A stretch of DNA of 64,000 bases from Colletotrichum lupini (taxonomy: Eukaryota > Ascomycota > Sordariomycetes > Glomerellales > Glomerellaceae), in contig NC_064676.1 in NCBI RefSeq assembly GCF_023278565.1, forward strand, positions 5,704,001-5,768,000. Reading direction: 5' to 3'. The position numbers and the translations under genes were made by a program. Position 1 is the first letter of the stretch. The number at the start of each line of letters is the position of its first letter. Positions 46,011-57,366 of this stretch are shown here, in pieces. The notes beneath the pieces are model-generated. The model saw nothing but the letters and a program-made list of their open reading frames with translations. It was not told the DNA's origin and did not search any database.

Positions 46011-47453
46011 CTAGTTTGAGTCGGTTGCTGGCGTAAGGATATTCTCCTGGCTGTCGCCCTCGACAATGGTGAGACCAAGTTCATCTTTGGGTTTGATTTT
46101 TGGCTTGCGCTGTCCCAGCTCAATACCTCCTCCTCCCCGAGATTTTAACTTGCTCTGAGAGCCGTAGTCCTCATAATATTGCGGCGTCCGCCCGGATCCC
46201 TTAGCCGAGCTGAAGGGGTTGCGTCGAAGAATGAGCTCAAGAAGCGGCTGCATGACAGGTATTGAGCTTGCGATAATGATAGTGCTGCCCTCGACACTAC
46301 CGGAATCCAAATTCAGTAAGGTGTTTCTTCCCGTGAGCCTCCTGAAACGGATTGTACGTTGTAAAGAAGGGGCTAGACTTACACTGTCCAGATCACCAGA
46401 TCAGAGGTATCGTCTATGCGGAAAAGATCAGTAAGATCTATTAACTTATTCAACAGGAAATGCGGGGCCCCACATGAGAAATCCTTGCTCGCAAGGGACG
46501 GGATGCGAGTCGTCTTGTAAATAGCAACGATACCAGATCTTCAAGTTATTAGTTGTATGAATCATGTGTTGAAGCTGCAAACTGGCCGAAAAAAAGAAGA
46601 GTCTTACATTGACCCGATGCCTAGCGCACAAGAAAGCGCAATTTTCTTTTTTGTGGCCATCTGAAGGCGGAATAGTACAATTGCCGGGTAAACAGCGAGG
46701 TATACATCGACAAAGGCCGAAAAAGCTGTGTCGTAGAACAGTATTAGCAAAACTCAAGAACCTTTCTGAGTACTTATGGAAAAGGGTTGCCTCACATCCC
46801 GCATAAATGCAATAGGCCACCAGAATATTGACATCAAAGCAGGTGCCTTTGACAGAAAAGTCCCACAAGGACCTGGCCGGCATGCAACGTCCAAGTAGGA
46901 GACCAGCCGTCACGAACAGCGTCAACTGGCACCAAATCCCCAGCCACCATAAAAACCACTTATGATATCTGTCAGGGTTCATCAGTCGAACCAACAAGGA
47001 GACAACAGCTAGTTTGGGGAGACCGAAGGACATGATACCAGGGCAGAAAGCTGCCGTAGTCCAGAGAATGGCTCCCTGCTGCTGCTCGGTCGATAATAGG
47101 GACATATGCCTTCCGTTTCCGTAGGTGACTGCGATCGTAGACAAAGCCGTTGAGATGTAACCGCAGAACTGGGCAAATTCTTAAATTAGACTGAGTTGCT
47201 GACGCGAAAGAGGCAAGCGAAGAGAGTGCAATTCGTGACAGGAACTTCACAGACAACCATAGACACGTACCAATCCTAATATGATGAACCAATCATCGCT
47301 CTGGAACTTTTTCATTATCTTCCCCCTCACGTAGACACGACCGAAGACGAAGCAAGTGCTGATGGCCGTGACAATCCAGCAGACGATAACGATGATTGGC
47401 CCTTTGTCCTGGGCCTTCCACTCATCTGATCCCTCCGCTGGCGAAGCCGACAT
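46011..47453 (-). CDS. Rhodopsin-domain (PF20684) integral membrane protein, 351 aa, six exons
   Basis: Exons 47271-47453, 46796-47168, 46608-46725, 46474-46538, 46383-46413 and 46011-46296 sum to 1056 nt, all with GT..AG introns. Start MSASPAEGS at 47453; the longer upstream frame lacks family similarity. Family blocks in order: IIVIVCWIVTAISTCFVFGRVYVR, FQSDDWFIILG, FCGYISTALSTIAVTYG, GLPKLAVVSLLVRL, SFSAFVDVYLAVYPAIVLFRLQMATKKKIALS, KTTRIPSLASKDFSYDTSDLVIW, VEGSTIIIASSIPVMQPLLELI. The cytosolic tail (about 75 residues) is Lys/Gly-rich. Very small exons (31 and 65 nt) sit in the seventh-helix region. Same family as the gene at 42203-43316 and same strand, but not a recent duplicate. A sensor role is possible, but the ligand is unknown. 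Confidence 0.87.
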
Positions 47454-49215
47454 ATTGGATTTGTAGTAAGCAACGAATGGGAATATATCGATCACGAGAA
47501 ATGTGACACAGGAGACAAGAGCTGATCTAGGCGCAACCAAGACTCTGTTGAATAAATGCAAAGCAGACTGCGGCATAATGCCTTGCAGAGCGATTCTTCA
47601 GCGTCGACCAAGAAATTGGCCGAAGACGTGCAGATCTTGCGCAACCTGGGATTTTTACCAGGTATTGGGGTGCTCGGGGTGATCAGGTGTCGTGTCGTTA
47701 GGTAGCTGGAGACGGAGCGATCTCCTATTCGACCTTTCCTTCGGAAGAAAAGAAAAAGCCAGCTTGCAACTCAAGGGTCTTGCTCAAATTTTCATGTAGC
47801 ATTGCCGGTTTTGCAATCATTCCATATCTCGCCCCTGAAGATCTGGATTCCATTGACAAAAAGAGCATCGGCTGAGGGGTAAAACTGCGAGACCATGGGC
47901 ACATAAAGTCCAAGGATGTATCAAACCCTGCACCAACAAGCAAACATGTCAGGGGATATACGGCGTACGTGCAGAATGAAGAATCGGCTTGGAAATCTTG
48001 AGTCGCTTGGGTACTTGTGAATACGGCGTGACATGTTCGACGTGAGCCGCGGCGCGCGGCCCGCAGCTCATTGACCCGTTTGGAAAGGAGATCGCAGTTC
48101 TCATCACGTTGGAAGTAGTCGTCTTGGCGGCTCCTTTAGTTCAGGTGGAACTTTAAAATCGGCGGATGCAGGAGCAACATGGGGTGTTTGATGGCGTGGA
48201 ACGGCTCCCGTTATGTAAAGACCCTGGTTGAGCACCAACAGCCAAGTGTCGAGAATCACACCTCGTCGAATGGAGGACAAAAGCACTCGCCGCTAATGTA
48301 TCTTCGGCCCTCGATTTATCTCAACCATACCGCCACGAGAATAGATGATAGCAATAATGTGTTGAGACAAAACCCAGACCAAAAGAGCTATGCAGTAGCG
48401 CTTGTAGTGATAGAAAAATCTCTTAGGGGACATTCAACGGGATTCGCTTTCTTGAGAGACTGTGACAGGGACCTAGAGTTCTTTCATGCTTCAAAGGCAA
48501 ATGTGGGCCGAGATATGATGAACGGATGAAGCAAACGGCCGTTGGACGGGGCGATCAGCATGGACTTGACGAAATTGGCTTTCTATTCGCATAGATACTA
48601 GGGTGTTGGTCTTCTGTATGGTTGGCTTCCAACGGATTTCATGTTGGCGCAAACCAACAAACATTTGCCCAGAGCATACCTAGTCCGGAAGACTCCTCCT
48701 GTTGGGCCCGGCGACCCGGGGCCCCGGTCCTCCCAGGCCAGGGTACTTTGTGAGCGGTTCGGCCTCTTGCGAGTTTCCGGTGTAAAACTTCTTCAGCATA
48801 CGTATCAGTGACAAGGAATTTGGCGAGCACGCAGGAGTGAAACCTCGTCTGGCTGCGCAAAGTGGCTCGAATGCGAACGGCACGGTTGGTGGAGGATTCG
48901 AGCAATCGAGACTCGACAGGTTTTTTCTGAACCCTGCAGTTTGACGGATAGGCGCCGTTTCCTCCACCTCTCTTTCCTACTGATATCCTTGAGGATTCTA
49001 TCTCTTATCGTAAGTGTGCGTAGTTGTCGGACAGAAGGTTGCAGGATGTGAGGGATGTCTGCGCGTCGTCTCCCCTGACTTCTGCCAAGATCCGATTCCG
49101 CTGAAATGATTGAGGCAGATATAAACCACACGTCTTGGAAACTCTGTGCCTGACTACCCCCGAGTTCTCACTCATCTGTCATTCATTTCACTGTGATATA
49201 TCACTCAAATTTATA
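47454..49215. other. Divergent intergenic region, no gene seen
   Basis: 1.76 kb between the second rhodopsin-domain gene (minus) and the O-methyltransferase gene (plus). Open frames of 60-120 codons lack motifs. It must contain both promoters. Confidence 0.5.
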
Positions 49216-50754
49216 ATGTCTTCCACAAACGGCTTGAACGGCACCAAAGGAGCCTCCTTTGTTGATGCAGCAATCGCCACTCGTCCGAACGACTTGGAAG
49301 CGGTTCCTCGTCTGCTCAAGGATCTCAACGAAAACATTGGCTCTTTGTCTGCTGATGACCACCATGCGCGTCACGAGCTGCTCCTTAAGGCTCGGTCTAT
49401 AGTACAAGCCCTCGAGGCCCCAAGAGAGACCATGATCAAGCACTGCTGGGCACAGGTAAGCCTCAGGTGGTCAGCTGATATACATGTTACTTGATATGAC
49501 TGACTTTCATCAAAGACCGGTGCAATTGCTGGTATCAACTTTGGCGTAGATACGGGTCTGTGGAAGCTCATGGCCAAGAACGGCGACAGGCCACAGACGG
49601 TGAAGGAGCTTGCTGAAGCTCTCGGCGTCGACCCGACCCTGCTCAGTTAGTGAGCTCCCTTCTTATACTACTCACATGGCTCATAATTTCTACAGGCCGC
49701 CTCATGCGCCATCTTGGTGCCATGGGCTATATCAAGGAGACGAGCCTTGATGAGTACCAACCTACCAACTTCTCAAAGTCATTGAGCCTCCCCATGATTG
49801 GAGATGGGTATATCGCGATGTAAGTCGAACTATTTAGCTCGCTATTGGGCTCCTTGCCCTCGCATACTTAGTTGCTCTATTGCATTTTATCAATGCCTTT
49901 GCTAACTTCTTGGAAACCCAAGGACATCTTGCACTGGCGCTGGGCCCTTGAGATTCCACGAGTACTCTCGCAAGAGGGGCTTCAAGAACCCCACTGATGC
50001 CAAGGACACACCTATGATGTACGCATACAACACTGACAAGGATATGTTTGCGTGGCAGCAGGACCTTGGATGTAAGTACAATTACCAACATACTTTGGTG
50101 ACAGATGGGCACTAACATGCAATTTACATAGACGGTACTCACTTCAACCATCACATGTCCGGCTACCGCCAGGGTCGTAATCCTTGGATGGCCCCCGGCT
50201 TTTTCCCCGTGAAGGAGAGGCTTATCGAGGGCGCTAGCACGGACGCCGACGCGCCCTTCTTGGTGGACATTGGCGGCAGCATCGGTCACGACTTGGCTGA
50301 GTTCCACTCGTACTTCCCTGAGGCGCCAGGCAAGCTGATCCTGCAGGATCTTCCAGTCGTTATTGGCCAGATCCAAGAGCTCACGCCAGCAATCACGCTA
50401 ATGGGCCATGACTTTCTGACAGAGCAGCCAGTGAAGGGAGCTCGCGCCTACTACATGCACTCATGTCTACATGACTGGCCGGATAACGTCTGTGAGACTA
50501 TCCTGAAGCAGATCAAGGCTGCTATGAAGCCTGGGTACAGCAAGTTGTTGATCAATGAGAATGTCATTCCCTCAACAGGAGCATGGTGGGAGACGTCGGC
50601 TCTTGACATGGTCATGCTAACGCTTTTTTGCTCAAAGGAGCGTACTGAGGGTGACTGGTACCACTTGTTGGAGATCATCGCAGGACTGAAGATTGTCAAG
50701 ATTTGGGGTGGTGGCAAAGGTGTTGAGAGTCTGATCGAGGTTGAGCTTCCCTAA
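49216..50754 (+). CDS. SAM-dependent O-methyltransferase (secondary-metabolite type), 421 aa, five exons
   Basis: Exons 49216-49455, 49516-49645, 49696-49819, 49923-50071 and 50132-50754 total 1266 nt. N-terminal dimerisation/winged-helix region (AGINFGVDTGLWKLMA, VKELAEALGVDPTLLSRLMRHLGAMGYI, residues about 80-150). C-terminal Methyltransf_2 domain (PF00891): SAM-binding motif VDIGGSIGHD at 259-268, LILQDLPVVI, then the acid-base His328 in LHDWPDN, and KLLINENVIPSTGAWW. The motif has Ser where most family members have Gly in the third glycine position, so SAM binding should still work. Such enzymes methylate a hydroxyl on a phenol, polyketide or acid. It converges with the aminotransferase 133 bp away. 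Small introns and complete motifs suggest a functional gene. Confidence 0.93.
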
Positions 50755-50887
50755 ACCTCCTGAATTTTCTACCTATTGTACTTGTACGTCGTGGTTGTCA
50801 TTTATATCGATAAAGACGAAGTACAGAATCGTGCATCAAGTGCTAGAGTCACCTATTCTTTAGAACCACTTCGAACCTTTGGCAGAC

Positions 50888-52498
50888 TCAGAGCTTCCCG
50901 TTCACATTTGTCCTAGTGACCTTGTCAATGGCCTGTGCTGCGCGCTTCACATTCTCCTCGCTCAAGCCAGCAAGATTGATCCTTCCGGACCCTGGGAGAT
51001 GAACATGATACGCCTCAACTAGCTCCCTGCACTGAGATGGTGACAGCGCCAGGCACCTATACACAAGATTAGCGATGTAACCATCCACCGTTAAGAACAC
51101 AGCACTACTGACGAGAACAGCCCCTTTTCCTTCACCAGATATGACCAATTTCCGGGTGTCTACTTGAAGTCAATCCTGGCACGTATATCTGCTTTCGGAG
51201 CAAAGTACCTTGAGACGTATCGCAAGCTCATCATACAGAGCTTGGCGGTTTCTCTTCAGACGTTCCCTCATGCCATCGGTCTCTGAAGTCCTAAAGCATG
51301 TTGTTAGCGGATGAGAAACAGGGACTTCTCGAACACCGACTTACCACTCTTTTCGCAAGTCGGCATCGTTGAGTACGATCTTGACAAGACGGCTACCGTA
51401 GGCCGGAGCTGATGAGTACGTGTGCCTGATCAAACTTCGAAGCCTATCTTGAACATTTGCAGCTACCTCCTGCGAGTTGCCAACAAAATGAAGGGCGCCA
51501 CAACGCTCCCCATACAATGCAAAGTTCTTTGAGAATGACTGGCAAACCATCATCTCAATCCCCGCATCTACGAAAACGCGTACACTCGCGGCATCTTCGT
51601 CAAGCCCGTCACCCAGGCCTTGATACGCTATATCAAAGAACGGCAAGTGCCCGTAATGTTTCATCTCACAAGCTAACTCCTTCCATTGTTTTAGGCTTAG
51701 ATCGACTCCTGTAGGATTATGGCAGCAACCTTGCAATACAAAAATGCTGCCTCGCGCAGCCGATCGTACAGTATCGAGGAGAGCGGTAAAGTTGACAGCA
51801 TGTTTTGACGCTTCGAGATAGGGGTAGGTGGTGGTTTTCAGACTGGTATCTTGGAAAATCGGAATGTGGTTTCCCCATGTGGGAACTCCGATGTAGACTC
51901 TGGGTTTCGGTTCCATAACTTTTGAAATGAAGAGGGCTCCCAGAGAGTTGGCCCCTGTCCCGGAGATGGTCTGAACTGAAGAAATCTGGGTGTTGAAGTT
52001 AGTGTATTTAACCTGAGAAGTGATTTGAATCTATTCGGATATCATTTGATCTCAGAAGACTACGAAGCCAACCACATACTCTGCCAGTTTGAAGGGCATC
52101 GCTGTGCGCGCCAAACATGACTTCGGCGGCAAGTCGGAGAAAATCCGCATTTCCTATCGTCAACTCATACTAGACAAAGGTCTCAGCCTACTAACTTTCC
52201 AAAACGTTGGGTTTTAGACTCCTACATCATGCCCTAGGTCCAGCTCATCTAGTTCTAATTTGGCCTACGTTTTGATCAGTTCTGACTCCAATCGAAGCTT
52301 GCCCTTTCTTGTCTCTAGTACTGGGGCAGAAACTTTTGACGATACCTTTTTGACAACCTCCAGCTCTTGGTAACTACCCTCTTCGTTACGATAGATGCCA
52401 ACACCCAAGTCGACCTTTTCTGGGCTTGTGTCGTTGTCTGCATCCCTTTTGAGGGAGAACATGGGGTCCGGAGGGCCGGGCTGTACGTGTCCAAACAT
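50888..52498 (-). CDS. Class I aspartate-type aminotransferase, 406 aa, seven exons
   Basis: PLP enzyme moving amino groups between an amino acid and a 2-oxo acid. Exons 52346-52498, 52226-52264, 52080-52169, 51345-51985, 51209-51290, 51113-51159 and 50888-51056 sum to 1221 nt. Active-site residues are all present: QTISGTGANSLGAL, HNPTG with Asn184, Asp212 in FFDIAYQG, Schiff-base Lys247 in SFSKNFALYGER, and Arg376 in GSGRINLAGL that holds the substrate carboxylate. The 'WGNH' block is also standard. It starts MFGHVQPGPPDPMF with no mitochondrial leader, so the protein is probably cytosolic. At about 406 residues it is normal length. It is divergent from the HpcH/HpaI aldolase, suggesting co-regulation. 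A broader substrate range (aromatic or branched oxo acids) is possible; a housekeeping role seems less likely here. Confidence 0.93.
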
Positions 52499-52879
52499 CG
52501 TGGCAAAGCTGGAATGCCAAAGCTGGAATGAAGAAACGCTGAAGGCTTTTGCAAGTAAGCCTTCGAGCTTTCTCGTAATCTTTTGAATTGACCACTCAGA
52601 TATTAGCGAGCAAATGGCGACTCAAATTCCCCGGCTAACTAGCATCCATCGCCGAGTTGGCGGCGGCGCGGGCTACCGAGTCTCCACTTGACACTTGCAC
52701 GCTATCGGGAAGGCTGGCCGAATCACTCAGATTGGCGGGAAGAGGAGCCGAACCATCAACAAGTAAGCTGACCCCTATCCTCGGCCCAAGGAAGCAATGA
52801 ACACTAAATAATATCTCCTTGATACCTCATGATAAAGTACTGCACGTTGACAATTCAGTAATCTTTTCGTTCATCTAAA
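52499..52879. promoter_or_regulatory. Bidirectional promoter of aminotransferase and aldolase
   Basis: 381 bp between two divergent start codons. It is GC-rich in the middle and contains two CGG-N9-CCG motifs. Short enough that both genes probably share regulation. Confidence 0.6.
52706..52750. promoter_or_regulatory. Two CGG-N9-CCG elements, candidate Zn(II)2Cys6 operators
   Basis: CGGGAAGGCTGGCCG at 52706-52720 and CGGGAAGAGGAGCCG at 52736-52750. Both have inverted CGG half-sites with a 9-bp spacer, share CGGGAAG and the following CCGAA, and are exactly 30 bp apart, about three helical turns. Inverted CGG triplets with fixed spacing are the classic binding form of dimeric zinc-cluster regulators. 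Confidence 0.5.
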
Positions 52880-53812
52880 ATGGCCTCTCTCCTTTCCAAC
52901 AGCTTGACTCGCCTAAGCGCGTCGGGAAAGCTATGCACGGTATGCTTCAGAAGAGAGCCATAGTATTACTCCTCCTACTGACATAACGATATAGGCAATG
53001 GGCATTCGCCTTGTGGCAAATACACAAATTGTCCATTTGGCGGCAAACGGAGGGTTTGATGCTCTTTTCATTGACCTCGAACATTCGACATTATCCATTC
53101 ATGATGCCAGTCAGCACTGTATCGTTGGTCTTCAGTTGGGTATGACGCCCTTTGTCAGAGTACCTTATCAGTGCGGCAATGGCTTTGTTCAAAAGGTTCT
53201 CGATGGAGGAGCCATGGGAGTTGTATTTCCTCACATTCACGGCCGCGGTAAGTACCACAAGAGATTCCTACCTGGATTTCCGCGTCCATTCGGTTGGCAA
53301 GAGGAACTTACAAAGTCCTTGCAGTTGATGCCATGGCTGCTGTCTCGATCTGCAAATATCCGCCGCAAGGAAAGAGGTCCATCACTGGCCAACTGCCCGT
53401 ATTCTCATTAAAGGCTGTGCCACAGAGCACCATAATCTCAGAGACGAACGCCAACGGCTCAACTGTATTCCTGATGATCGAGACGAAGGAGAGTATTGAG
53501 AACATCGACGAGATCGCTTCTGTTGAAGGCGCCGACGTTCTCCTCGTCGGGTCGAATGACCTCGCTATCGAGTTAGGCGCGCCGGGCCAATTCAAGAGTC
53601 CAGTTTTCCGGGAAGCTATGGAGATCGTAAGCCGGGCATGCAAAAAACACGGCAAGATCATGGGCTTGGCTGGTATCTACAATAACCATGAGCTGCATGA
53701 CTGGGCGATTAATGAACTAGGCGTCCGCTTTCTCCTTGGAGGACAAGACTCTGCGATACTAGCCCGGGGAGCTGCAGAAACAATGGCGGAGATCGCGAAA
53801 GTGCAGAAGTAA
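52880..53812 (+). CDS. HpcH/HpaI aldolase/citrate lyase family protein, 266 aa, three exons
   Basis: Class II (divalent-metal) pyruvate aldolase family (PF03328), which cleaves or forms 4-hydroxy-2-oxo acids from pyruvate and an aldehyde or second oxo acid. Exons 52880-52939, 52995-53247 and 53325-53812 total 801 nt. Conserved blocks: AMGIRLVANTQIVHLAA, GFDALFIDLEHS, TPFVRVP (substrate Arg), KVLDGGAMGVVFPHI, KYPPQGKRS, then the metal ligands Glu in MIETKESIENIDEI and Asp in LLVGSNDLAIELG. Length is normal. The N-terminus MASLLSNSLTRLSASGK is short and amphipathic; a weak mitochondrial targeting signal cannot be excluded. Pairing with the divergent aminotransferase suggests aldol formation (or cleavage) coupled to transamination. 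Confidence 0.92.
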
Positions 53813-54191
53813 TCTCCAAATATTCAAATGATCAAGGCCTAACATCGTCAAAAACCAATTTCCAGTCATCCGAGACACATTGCAACTTTATCCTATGCAC
53901 GAAATCCTCGGGTCTGTTGTTGGTGTTCATGATCTTGGATTTGGGCTATTCTGCTCACGTGCAGCGGTTATGTCTCAGGACTTGGGTGGTGAGCGCCACC
54001 ATTACATCATCGCCGTTGAACGATTCTTGAACACAACCATTTCCCCGGACGCCTCGGAATAACCATATTCACTCTACCTCTTAGATATTGTTGCCTGATT
54101 ACTAGTCGCATGGCTTGATTCAAGAGCCCACTTTACTTATTTCCTGAGGAAAGGCTTCAGTTTCCGCCTTGGCACCACAACATCCTTTATC

Positions 54192-54587
54192 ATGGCCTCC
54201 ATTCTCCTCGCCATCCCGCGCATTATTCTCGCGTTCGAATACTTCGTCGGCGGTATTCCTAGACTCGGCCCTTGGCCTTTCAAGACGCTTCACGAGAGAA
54301 TCTACCGAAAGTCTCAGAAGACTGCGCCGTTCCTCCACCCACTCTACCCTTTCACTGATCAACGCAAGATCAAGCTTCATATGCAATACATCGGAGCGCT
54401 AATGGTCACGGAAGGCTTCCTACTCGCGCTGCCACAAACCCGAGGGGGGGCTTTCGCCCTCTTCCTCGGATGCTTTTTGACATCTTCTGGATACTGGAGC
54501 CAGATGCGAGCAGATATGCCGTATTGGCTTCCCGTCACAAACTTCGGTCTATCATGGCTGGTGTGGTATATCGAGAACAGATCATAG
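54192..54587 (+). CDS. Small membrane protein of unknown function, 131 aa
   Basis: Single exon. Four hydrophobic segments at about residues 3-20, 66-85, 87-104 and 112-127; the region between the first two is basic and hydrophilic (LHERIYRKSQK). I do not recognise a named family. The size and four-helix layout recall DoxX-like or membrane-bound cluster proteins, but no diagnostic motif is present. It lies 379 bp after the aldolase on the same strand and shares its direction, so it may belong to the same group. A minus-strand frame across the same DNA (54120-54386) is charged and judged a shadow. Confidence 0.72.
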   Translation: MASILLAIPRIILAFEYFVGGIPRLGPWPFKTLHERIYRKSQKTAPFLHPLYPFTDQRKIKLHMQYIGALMVTEGFLLALPQTRGGAFALFLGCFLTSSGYWSQMRADMPYWLPVTNFGLSWLVWYIENRS

Positions 54588-54841
54588 TCGGAGGGAGTGG
54601 GTCATGTTCTCGTGTATTGAGTCTCTCAGTATTCTCCTTCATAAGTTGAAGCAAAGCAAGCCAATTGTTAAACTCTGGTTGTGCTAAATACTCTCCAGTC
54701 TACGCCCTGGATCTTGATGTGGAACTCGTTGATCTTTCGCCATTAGAGCCGAAACTCCATGTTGAATCTAATCGTTGGTTCCCTGCTCAAACGTGGCTTA
54801 TCAATGATCCCTGTCGGGCTAACAAATCCGATTTCCGAAAA

Positions 54842-56291
54842 CTAGGTGGAAGACTCAGAGACGAGAGGCTTCCTTCCATAGATGGACCAGCTGAGAATAG
54901 TTAGTAACCGCGACCAGTAGGAACGGAGTTCAATAAGCTCACATGTTGAAATACGCATGGATAGTCCTATCCTTGAACTCTTTGCGGGCCTCAGCCATGA
55001 GAACAAGCACTTCTTCCCTGCTCCACCCATGGACCCGAGTGCACGGAGCCATGCAGAAGCCCTCCCAGCCAGCGATGGCATTCTCATGATTCCAGATTCC
55101 CAACTCCTTGTACTTCGGATTCTTGGGCCAAGAGTTTGTCGGCCACTTGTAGAGCTGTTTGTGTACGTCCTCGAACCCGGTCTCGATCAGGACATCTTTC
55201 ATCCTGCTGATGTCCTCGAACGGTTGACCAATGATGGCTGCCGCATCGAAGAGTAGGGTGGCGGACTTCGTGATTGCTGAGTCGGGCTTCAGGGTGCCAT
55301 CATCTGATGTTGGCACGGCATCGAATTCAATCAGCTCCAAGTACCCTCCGGGACTCAGATTGCTGCAGTCTAGCTTAGCCACCTCCTGACACTGAATCCG
55401 CTCCGCCTTCTTAAAACGGAAATCTTGCTACTTACTCGAAGCACGTCTGTATGTAGGCCTTCCAGTCTTTGATGGACGAATTCATCATCCGACTATGAAT
55501 GTAGTCAAATGGTTTCGAGAATGTCCAAGGCTGATCGATATCGTCTATCTCAAACTTGACATTTGGTGGCACACTGGATGCTCGCGTTAGTTTTTAGCAT
55601 CCCGCCTGGGCCCTGAATTTCACTATTCACTCACAATTCAGGCTGGACAGCTGAAAGATCGACTCCGCAAACCTCAGCATCAGGGTGCTCTTCCCCAAAG
55701 TCGATAGCCCAGATACCGCTACCAGTTCCAACGTCGAGAACATTGCCAACCTTCGATCTTGGATCATTGGGTGGAGCAGTTGCGAGCTTGTTATCAAAAG
55801 TCAAGATGAAGAGGTTGTGCTGGAGATCTACCGCAGTGGCGCAAGGTCAACATCCTAGGCTTCAAGTGAATACTGATGATCTTACCAAGCCGGTCATTTT
55901 CCCTCTCATCATTCGGGAAGAAGTATTCTGACGAAAACATGAGTCAGCTTCATTTAATAACTGCGACACATGCGTGAGTGACTTAAGGATTCCAACGTAC
56001 TGCCGTCTTTATACGCGTGATACGTTCTCCCGTTCTCTATCCTGTATTCCAAGATAGAACTGCTGACACTCGTACTCGAGGATGCAACGCTCTGGTTCAA
56101 GTAGTCAACATCAAAGATGAGAATTTAGATGGCGAGTTGCTCACGCTGCCAAGGTTCGATTCAGCGTCGCTCTCGTCGTGGTCCTCAGCAATGAGCACAA
56201 CTTCATGATCGGTCGTGTCGTTGGGTTGCGTTGCCTGAGCCGTCGCCGTTGACGGTTGAGCCACCGGGTTCGTGTTGTTATCTGCACACAT
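54842..56291 (-). CDS. LaeA-like SAM-dependent methyltransferase, 359 aa, seven exons
   Basis: Exons 56145-56291, 56001-56091, 55886-55927, 55635-55827, 55436-55573, 54943-55362 and 54842-54890 sum to 1080 nt. Start MCADNN at 56291; the frame upstream has only GTG. N-terminus is Ala/Thr/Asp-rich and disordered, then SSTSVSSSILEYRIENGRTYHAY, the conserved entry of fungal LaeA/TAM-type methyltransferases. SAM motif I is VLDVGTGSGIWAIDFGEEHP; later FEIDDIDQPW, FDYIHSRMM, CFDNLSPGGYLELIEFD, and the usual end in HAYFNIWSIYGRKP. Family members include the global regulator LaeA, but most paralogs are cluster enzymes or of unknown target. The standing alternative is a small-molecule methyltransferase. 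Coding across seven exons is intact. Confidence 0.9.
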
Positions 56292-57366
56292 TTTGCAAAG
56301 TTTGACGGCCACAAAATTTCAGCCGAAGCCCGTCGAACACTACTCTAATGGAAGCTCAAGAGTTTTGAAAGACAAAGAGACAGTCTCGCCTGATTACCCC
56401 TCTTCTTGGCCTCGGGCAGTGTTGTTGGTTCAACCAACACGAAACCTGCATACAGACCCTTGGTAGTCTGCCATTTTCGGTTGATGGTCCCGAAACAGGG
56501 ATCCAGTCCACGTATCAGATCAAGGCGGTTCTATAAGTGGGATGCAACAATTCTGTAACACAGTGTGGCAACGATGGCTGGCTGCTGGTTGGAGGTTTTC
56601 TGTTGAGAGGCGAAGCGATTCAGCCTAGCAAGCACGGTCGACTCTATACACCAACCTTTCAGCTCAATGCCAGGATTCTCATGGACTCACTAGCACATTG
56701 ATGAGTTTTAAAAAGTAAAACTTTGCACAAAATAGCGGCGAATAAGGTGACGGCGGTGTCCCATAACTGCCTGGCGGTGTCATCAATTATGACAGTCTGA
56801 CAGCTCCGCATCTGGCAACCGAGATACAATGCATATGAGATAAACAACGGGGACGAAAGGATACCGATGTAGAGGTGTGGATATCGAGCTCAGATCATTG
56901 AGCATAGATACCAGCAATTAGGCTGGCAGGTGTTTTGCTTCGATCTGGGATGCTTGGTAGTAATATTGAGGGGCCTAACTCCATGTTTGAGTGCAAATTT
57001 CGCGACTACCAATGGCAGGCAAATGATTACATCATGAGATGATTCCAAGATGCGGGATAAAATTCCAAAGGTTATTTAGGTTCAGCCTCATTTCAATGAA
57101 AAGGATGGCTCGGGCCACATCGAGACCCGAGTCTTAACCAAGATGGAGAACGATATACTAAGCGTTATAGAGCAGCAAACTCTGTGCCGGGATGATGACC
57201 ACGCCCCATCTAGGCCACGTGGTGAATGAATATTTGATCATTTTTGTACAAAATGTTTTTTTTTGTATCGTATATGTACATGAATAGCACACACCGTTGG
57301 CTCATGTCAAGCATGACCACATCTCCCATCAACCACCACGAACGTCTCCTATGAGTCAGACGTTCT
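56292..57366. other. Intergenic region, no gene seen
   Basis: Upstream of the LaeA-like gene and 3' of the secreted-protein gene. No frame with protein character. Confidence 0.5.

Noticed and set aside
50888..51148. Possible frame break in the aminotransferase C-terminus
   Set aside because: A 47-nt exon (51113-51159) with GT..AG introns on both sides restores the conserved PGNW..GLFS segment, and all exons sum to a multiple of three.
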